Source: CAYWNA01 sp964459305 (GTDB lineage: Bacteria > Planctomycetota > Planctomycetia > Pirellulales > Pirellulaceae). From it: DNA of 10,286 nt. Shown in pieces: positions 7,241-10,286 of this stretch. Under the pieces are notes generated by a model. That model was not told where the DNA came from. It saw nothing but the letters and a program-made list of their open reading frames with translations, and searched no databases. The stretch is from NCBI GenBank assembly GCA_964459305.1, contig CAYWNA010000373.1, positions 1 to 10,286 on the forward strand. Direction: 5' to 3'. A program made the translations under genes and the position numbers. Position 1 is the stretch's first letter. Every line of letters starts with the position of its first letter.

Positions 7241-8322
7241 TGTTCCGATCCAACAACTTGCAAGACGGCCTTCATGTAACCCAGCGCGTGGGCCATGCCG
7301 GCGTGCCATGGCGCGTCGCAGGTCATTTCGGGCGCATGGTCGGGGATCAACACCCCGTCGTACCCGTTGCGATGCAGAATCCGCAACACGCGAATCATGT
7401 CGAGGTCACCCTCGTCGATAAACACTTCGCGGTAGGTGGGAATCTTGCCCTTGACGTTGCGGAAATGCACGTAGGCGATGTGTCCCTGGCGACTGTATCG
7501 GTCAACCGCCTCATAGGGATCACCGTCGCTCATCTCCTGCAGTGTACCCAGGCAAAACTCCAGCGAGTTGGACCGGCTGGGAACCAGATCCAGCAGTTCC
7601 TGGTAGTGACCGGGTTGATGTAGCAGTCGAGCCGTGCTGCGCAAGGTCGGCGTTGGTGGATCGTCCGGGTGCGCGGCCAACCGCACGCCAGACTGCTCCG
7701 CCACCGGGACCAACTCGTGCAGAAACTCTTCCAACCGCTGCCAGGTGTCCTGGCGCGTGACCGTCCCGATGTCGCCCGGCGGAGCGTCAGGGGCGTAGAT
7801 GATGTTATCCACTTGCCCATTGGGAACGGGAGTTTCGTCGGGGCCTTCGGATTCCAGAAACGCGGCCGAAACGGCCCCGCCTCGTGCGAACGGACCGTGC
7901 ACGCGTCCCCAGACGCCCGCGATGCTGAAGTTGTATCCCATGATCGGGATTCCCACCTCGCCCATGCGGCGGATGATGGTCTTCAGCCCTTCGAGTTGCT
8001 CCCGTTTTCGCGGTCCGTCCAGCAGCACGTCGTACCAGAACGAAGGATCGAAATTCTCCAGCCCTTCCAACTCCAGCCCTTCGTCGTTGGCCATCTGTTT
8101 CAATTCCCGAAGCTCCGCCACGGTCCAAAGTCGCCCCTCTCTTCGAGTCACGCCGAAGCAGGTCTCATCAGTGCCGGGCGGCAAGCCGTCCTGGAAGCGG
8201 TCCACGTAATGAATCACCAAGTGAGTGCATCCGGCCTGTCTGGCAAAGCGGAAATTGTCCCGCGACACCATTCTCTTATGGAGCCCAAGACCAAGCTTCA
8301 TGGACATCTTGCAGATCCTCAT
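7222..8322 (-). CDS. Mannonate dehydratase-like (UxuA family) TIM-barrel enzyme
   Basis: A 366-residue cytoplasmic protein of the UxuA family, whose founding reaction is D-mannonate to 2-keto-3-deoxygluconate plus water in hexuronate breakdown. Visible motifs are MGYNFSIAGVWGR (128-140), RLAAHPDDPP (214-223), LEFCLGTLQEM (254-264), YVHFRNVKG (284-292) and GVLIPDHAPEM (323-333). By analogy with known UxuA proteins, His218, Cys257, His286 and Asp328 are the likely metal ligands, and all are present. The substrate may be another aldonic acid, since divergent UxuA-like proteins are not all tested. The ATG at 8322 has AAGGGAG (8332-8338) at 9 bases. It follows the aldolase-like gene by 86 bases, a gap that holds repeat copy C. 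The last codons (LECKI) and stop come from repeat copy B, so the C-terminus was probably altered by that element. Confidence 0.88.
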   Translation of the reverse strand: MRICKMSMKLGLGLHKRMVSRDNFRFARQAGCTHLVIHYVDRFQDGLPPGTDETCFGVTRREGRLWTVAELRELKQMANDEGLELEGLENFDPSFWYDVLLDGPRKREQLEGLKTIIRRMGEVGIPIMGYNFSIAGVWGRVHGPFARGGAVSAAFLESEGPDETPVPNGQVDNIIYAPDAPPGDIGTVTRQDTWQRLEEFLHELVPVAEQSGVRLAAHPDDPPTPTLRSTARLLHQPGHYQELLDLVPSRSNSLEFCLGTLQEMSDGDPYEAVDRYSRQGHIAYVHFRNVKGKIPTYREVFIDEGDLDMIRVLRILHRNGYDGVLIPDHAPEMTCDAPWHAGMAHALGYMKAVLQVVGSEQLECKI

Positions 8323-8340
8323 GGACCGCGGCTCCCTTGT

Positions 8341-8390
8341 TGGAGTCCAGCCTTCAGGCTGCCTCAGAGCAGGCTAAAGCCTGGACTCCA
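8341..8390. repeat. Interspersed palindromic repeat, copy C (outer stem with two hairpins)
   Basis: TGGAGTCCAG (8341-8350) and CTGGACTCCA (8381-8390) form a perfect 10-bp inverted repeat. The alternative fold keeps TGGAGTC/GACTCCA as an outer stem carrying CAGCC-TTCA-GGCTG (8348-8361) and CAGGC-TAAA-GCCTG (8370-8383), as in copy A. It lies between the aldolase-like and dehydratase genes, directly upstream of the dehydratase ribosome binding site, so in the transcript it could affect RNA stability or translation of that gene. Confidence 0.88.
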
Positions 8391-8408
8391 GCGAACCGCG
8401 GCATCTGG

Positions 8409-9077
8409 TCATAGCACGCCGTGCTTCTCCCATGCTTCCGTCAGCGTCATCCCGGCTTTGATCGCCTCGTGCGAAATGTTCTCGGCATGGACCTTCTCCC
8501 ACGCACGGCGGACGACTTCGGCCTCGATATCCGCCGGCACCACGACCACGCCGTCTTCGTCCGCGATAACCAAGTTGCCCGGACAAAAACGTACGCCATC
8601 GATCTTTACCGGCACGTCAACCTCAATCACTCGCTGGCGATTCTTGTCGTCGTACACGACTGTTCCACGTGCCCAAACCGGAAAGTCCATGGCACGCATC
8701 TGCCGCACGTCGCGCACGGCCCCGTCGATGATCGCGCCGACACAACCACGGTTGCGAGCCCCCGTCGAAAGCAACTCGCCCCAGATGGCGGCGCGCATCG
8801 ATCCGCCAGCCGCCGCAATCAGCACGTCGTCCGGCTGACAGCCGTCCACGGCAGCCAACTCACCCTCGTACGGGTTCGGCTCGTCGTATGCGATGTCGGC
8901 ATAAAGCACCGTCTTGCACCGTCCGACCAGCACTCCGTCGCCGGCATAGGGTCGCAATTGAACCCGTGGCGACTGGTGGCGATAACCGATCGCATCCAGC
9001 GCGTCACACACCACGGCGGCGTACAGCGACTGGCGCATCATTTCAAGCGTGATCTTGTCAGGCATTTCAGTAGACAT
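8409..9077 (-). CDS. RraA/HMG-aldolase family protein
   Basis: A 222-residue protein of the RraA-like family, which includes 4-hydroxy-4-methyl-2-oxoglutarate aldolases and oxaloacetate decarboxylases as well as the RNase E regulator RraA. It shows VCDALDAIG (23-31), GGSMRAAIWGELLSTGAR (91-108), the motif IIDGAVRD (116-123) with Arg122 and Asp123 expected to bind substrate and metal, and a late GNLVIADEDGVVVVP stretch. RraA-like genes are often mislabelled as demethylmenaquinone methyltransferases. Next to a dehydratase, a metal-dependent aldolase or decarboxylase acting on a keto-acid is the natural inference. The frame stays open upstream to 9398, but that part overlaps gntR and reads unlike the family. 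The ATG at 9077 fits the family start; ATGs at 9107 and 9065 are alternatives, and none has a clear ribosome binding site. Confidence 0.87.
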   Translation of the reverse strand: MSTEMPDKITLEMMRQSLYAAVVCDALDAIGYRHQSPRVQLRPYAGDGVLVGRCKTVLYADIAYDEPNPYEGELAAVDGCQPDDVLIAAAGGSMRAAIWGELLSTGARNRGCVGAIIDGAVRDVRQMRAMDFPVWARGTVVYDDKNRQRVIEVDVPVKIDGVRFCPGNLVIADEDGVVVVPADIEAEVVRRAWEKVHAENISHEAIKAGMTLTEAWEKHGVL

Positions 9078-9101
9078 GGCTGCAATGTTGGCTCTGGAGG
9101 A

Positions 9102-9129
9102 TTGCATGAAACTACCGATTATATACAAT
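9102..9129 (+). promoter_or_regulatory. Possible weak promoter of the gntR gene
   Basis: On the + strand TACAAT (9124-9129) lies in the operator. A poor -35-like TTGCAT (9102-9107) lies 16 bases upstream. The -10 box is in the same register as the -10 upstream of the beta-helix gene. Transcription would start near 9136, about 36 bases before the ATG. Confidence 0.3.
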
Positions 9130-9131
9130 CG
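9116..9131. promoter_or_regulatory. Operator palindrome, putative GntR site 2 (divergent region)
   Basis: CGATTATATACAATCG differs from perfect site 1 (7140-7155) by one base. It lies between the divergent aldolase-like and gntR genes and overlaps -10-like boxes on both strands, which fits repression of the catabolic genes together with autoregulation of the regulator. Confidence 0.78.
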
Positions 9132-9148
9132 ACGGTTGGCTACGTCAA
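9118..9148 (-). promoter_or_regulatory. Putative promoter of the aldolase-dehydratase unit
   Basis: On the minus strand the -10 box TATAAT (9123-9118) is a perfect consensus within operator site 2. A near-consensus -35, TTGACG (9148-9143), lies 19 bases upstream, a slightly long spacer. The start of transcription would be near 9111, giving a leader of about 34 bases to the ATG at 9077, or an almost leaderless message if translation begins at 9107. Confidence 0.5.
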
Positions 9149-9171
9149 GCGAGTGATAAGGAACCTGACCA

Positions 9172-9858
9172 ATGAACCCAGAGACCAACACACCGATGGC
9201 TACCGCTGACAGGTTGATTCCGAACCTCCGCGAGCAGATCGCCGACCGACTGCGCACTGACGTGATTGTGGGTCGGTTTGCCGAAGGGGAGCGGTTAAGC
9301 GAAGCAAGTTTGATGGAACGCTTCGGGGTAAGCCGAACCCCCATCCGAGAGGCTCTGCTGCAACTGGCCCAAGAGGGGCACCTGGAAGCCAAACCCAACT
9401 GCGGAGTCAGGGTGGCCGAACGCGACCTTGATTCGATCCGCGACCTTATCTATCCGATCCGCGGCACCGTCGAAACGTACGCCTTGCGATCGTACTTTGA
9501 CCAGCTCGGCGAAGAGGATTACCGCGAATGGGAAGAAATCCTCGGTCGCCTGCGTGCTGCGTGCCGCATGCGCGACTCTGCTGCCATGGCCGAGGCAGGA
9601 TTCGCCTTTCACCATTCGATTGTCTCGCGGGCCGAGCAAAAAGACGTGGAGGCAATTTGGCTGGCCATCGTCGGCCGGGTGCGATTCCTTCACGAGCACT
9701 CGCAATACAAGAAGCCAATGGACAACCACGCCGCGCACGCCGCGCTGCTAAAGACATTTCGCAGCGGCGACAAAACGGCTGCGGTTGAAGCTCTGTGGAC
9801 GCACATCACAGTAGACGTTGGAACCACGTTCATGACACACGTCTCAGCCAGCTCATGA
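9172..9858 (+). CDS. GntR-family transcriptional regulator, FadR/FCD subfamily
   Basis: A 228-residue regulator. The N-terminal winged helix-turn-helix (about 15-82) contains RLSEASLMERFGVSRTPIREALLQLAQEGHLE, the classic GntR recognition region. The C-terminal all-helical FCD ligand domain (about 88-215) shows FHHSIV (146-151), HAALLKTFRSGD (189-200) and THI (210-212). His147, His189 and His211 are the likely metal ligands; the Asp usually four residues before the first His is Gly143 here. FCD regulators commonly sense sugar acids or other carboxylates. Two near-identical palindromes, upstream of this gene and of the beta-helix gene, are the likely operators, so it probably represses both minus-strand units and itself. 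TAAGGA lies 9 bases before the ATG at 9172; an ATG at 9196 is a possible alternative. The last 29 bases overlap the convergent cupin gene. Confidence 0.93.
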   Translation: MNPETNTPMATADRLIPNLREQIADRLRTDVIVGRFAEGERLSEASLMERFGVSRTPIREALLQLAQEGHLEAKPNCGVRVAERDLDSIRDLIYPIRGTVETYALRSYFDQLGEEDYREWEEILGRLRAACRMRDSAAMAEAGFAFHHSIVSRAEQKDVEAIWLAIVGRVRFLHEHSQYKKPMDNHAAHAALLKTFRSGDKTAAVEALWTHITVDVGTTFMTHVSASS

Positions 9859-10277
9859 TTTTCGAATCTTCGAAGTAGTTGTCACTCACTTGGCAGGACA
9901 TCGACAGTTCCAAGAGCAGCGAGTTGCCCGCGCCTTCGAACGAGTGCACGTGGCCAGGCGGGATCGGTAGCACTTGTCCCGCCTGGAGTTCGGTTGGCTC
10001 GCCGTCCAAGGTTACCTTCAGGCGACCGCGGACGAGGAAGAACGTTTCGTGCTTGACACGGTGCGAATGGGCCGGACATTTTGCACGGCAAACCGTCGTA
10101 TGCCTTCCAGATCTCACTGCGTTCGGACCAGTCGTCCAGGTTTGCTGGCTCCAAGCGACGATGTTGCAGAATGTACAGCAGAACATCCAGATTGTCCTCG
10201 GATTCCACAAAATGTTTGGTGATGCCAAGCGAGCAACTGACGGGCGAGTAGACGCTCTCTTCAGTCGATTCCCCCAC
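9830..10277 (-). pseudogene. Cupin-domain protein (possible sugar isomerase), frame broken
   Basis: Two overlapping frames together make one cupin protein. The upstream frame (GTG at 10277, or a start beyond the window, since the frame is open to the edge) encodes a natural-looking stretch ending RSEIWKAYDGLPCK, then becomes unnatural. The other frame continues with CPAHSHRVKHETFFLVRG, a complete cupin motif 1 (HxH, Glu four residues later, Gly six after that). Motif 2 follows, GQVLPIPPGHVHSFEG, and then a tail DNYFEDSKI as in D-lyxose-isomerase-like cupins. Removing one A from the run at 10079-10082 gives a continuous protein of 148 residues. The product would be a metal-binding beta-barrel, perhaps a sugar isomerase or sugar-binding cupin; I cannot assign a reaction. 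The first 60 residues belong to no family I recognise. The gene converges with gntR. Confidence 0.78.
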
Positions 10278-10286
10278 GGGTACTTT

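Noticed and set aside
7669..8838. Long + strand open frame (389 codons) across the dehydratase and aldolase-like genes.
   Set aside because: It crosses an intergenic repeat and two clearly recognised minus-strand genes, and its translation has no family-like sequence.
9106..9156. A 16-codon + strand ORF with GGAGG five bases before its ATG, upstream of gntR, as a leader peptide.
   Set aside because: It spans the operator and the likely -10 box of gntR, no promoter is visible further upstream, and the GGAGG lies within the 5' end of the aldolase-like gene region.
9078..9398. N-terminal extension of the aldolase-like gene to 9398.
   Set aside because: It overlaps the gntR coding region and the divergent promoters, and the added residues are arginine- and serine-rich without family similarity.
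9859..10228. Cupin gene starting at an ATG at 10228 in the second frame.
   Set aside because: The first 50 residues of that frame look unnatural, whereas the other frame reads naturally up to the A4 run, so a frame break explains the data better.

Overview
The window looks like a piece of a Planctomycetota chromosome, probably near the Pirellulales. This is inferred from protein style, not from a marker gene. The supporting traits are a large secreted PQQ-type beta-propeller protein ending in a CxCxY/NQ cysteine motif, a secreted beta-helix protein with a LamG domain, moderately high GC, and dispersed palindromic repeats between genes. I see no RNA gene, CRISPR array, insertion sequence or phage gene. 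No gene-free stretch exceeds about 155 bases.

Layout: an FCD-type GntR regulator (9172-9858, + strand) faces a long set of minus-strand genes. Reading down the minus strand, these are an RraA-like aldolase-family protein (9077-8409), a mannonate dehydratase-like TIM barrel (8322-7222), a secreted beta-helix/LamG protein (7070-4593), a secreted PQQ propeller protein with a methyltransferase-like domain between two propellers (4482-1435), an SDR dehydrogenase (1447-695) and the 5' part of a sodium:solute symporter (676 to the left edge). A cupin gene (10277-9830, minus) converges on the regulator and overlaps its tail by 29 bases.

Regulation: a perfect 16-bp palindrome, CGATTGTATACAATCG, lies upstream of the beta-helix gene (7140-7155). 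A one-mismatch copy lies between the aldolase gene and the GntR gene (9116-9131). Each overlaps a plausible -10 box in the same register. The simplest model is one GntR regulon with two minus-strand transcription units (9077-7222 and 7070-1) plus autoregulation.

Working model (inference): extracellular handling of an acidic glycan or glycoside by the beta-helix and propeller proteins, uptake by the symporter, then oxidoreduction (SDR), dehydration (UxuA-like) and cleavage (RraA-like) of a sugar acid. The cupin may be a sugar isomerase. No substrate can be read from the sequence.

Oddities: the symporter frame is broken by one extra GGCC unit in a (GGCC)4 tract. The cupin frame is broken by about one base at an A4 run. 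Three copies of a repeat that can fold as an outer stem carrying two hairpins occupy the intergenic gaps of the minus-strand genes. One copy supplies the last codons and stop of the dehydratase gene, and another falls inside an alternative N-terminal extension of the propeller gene.
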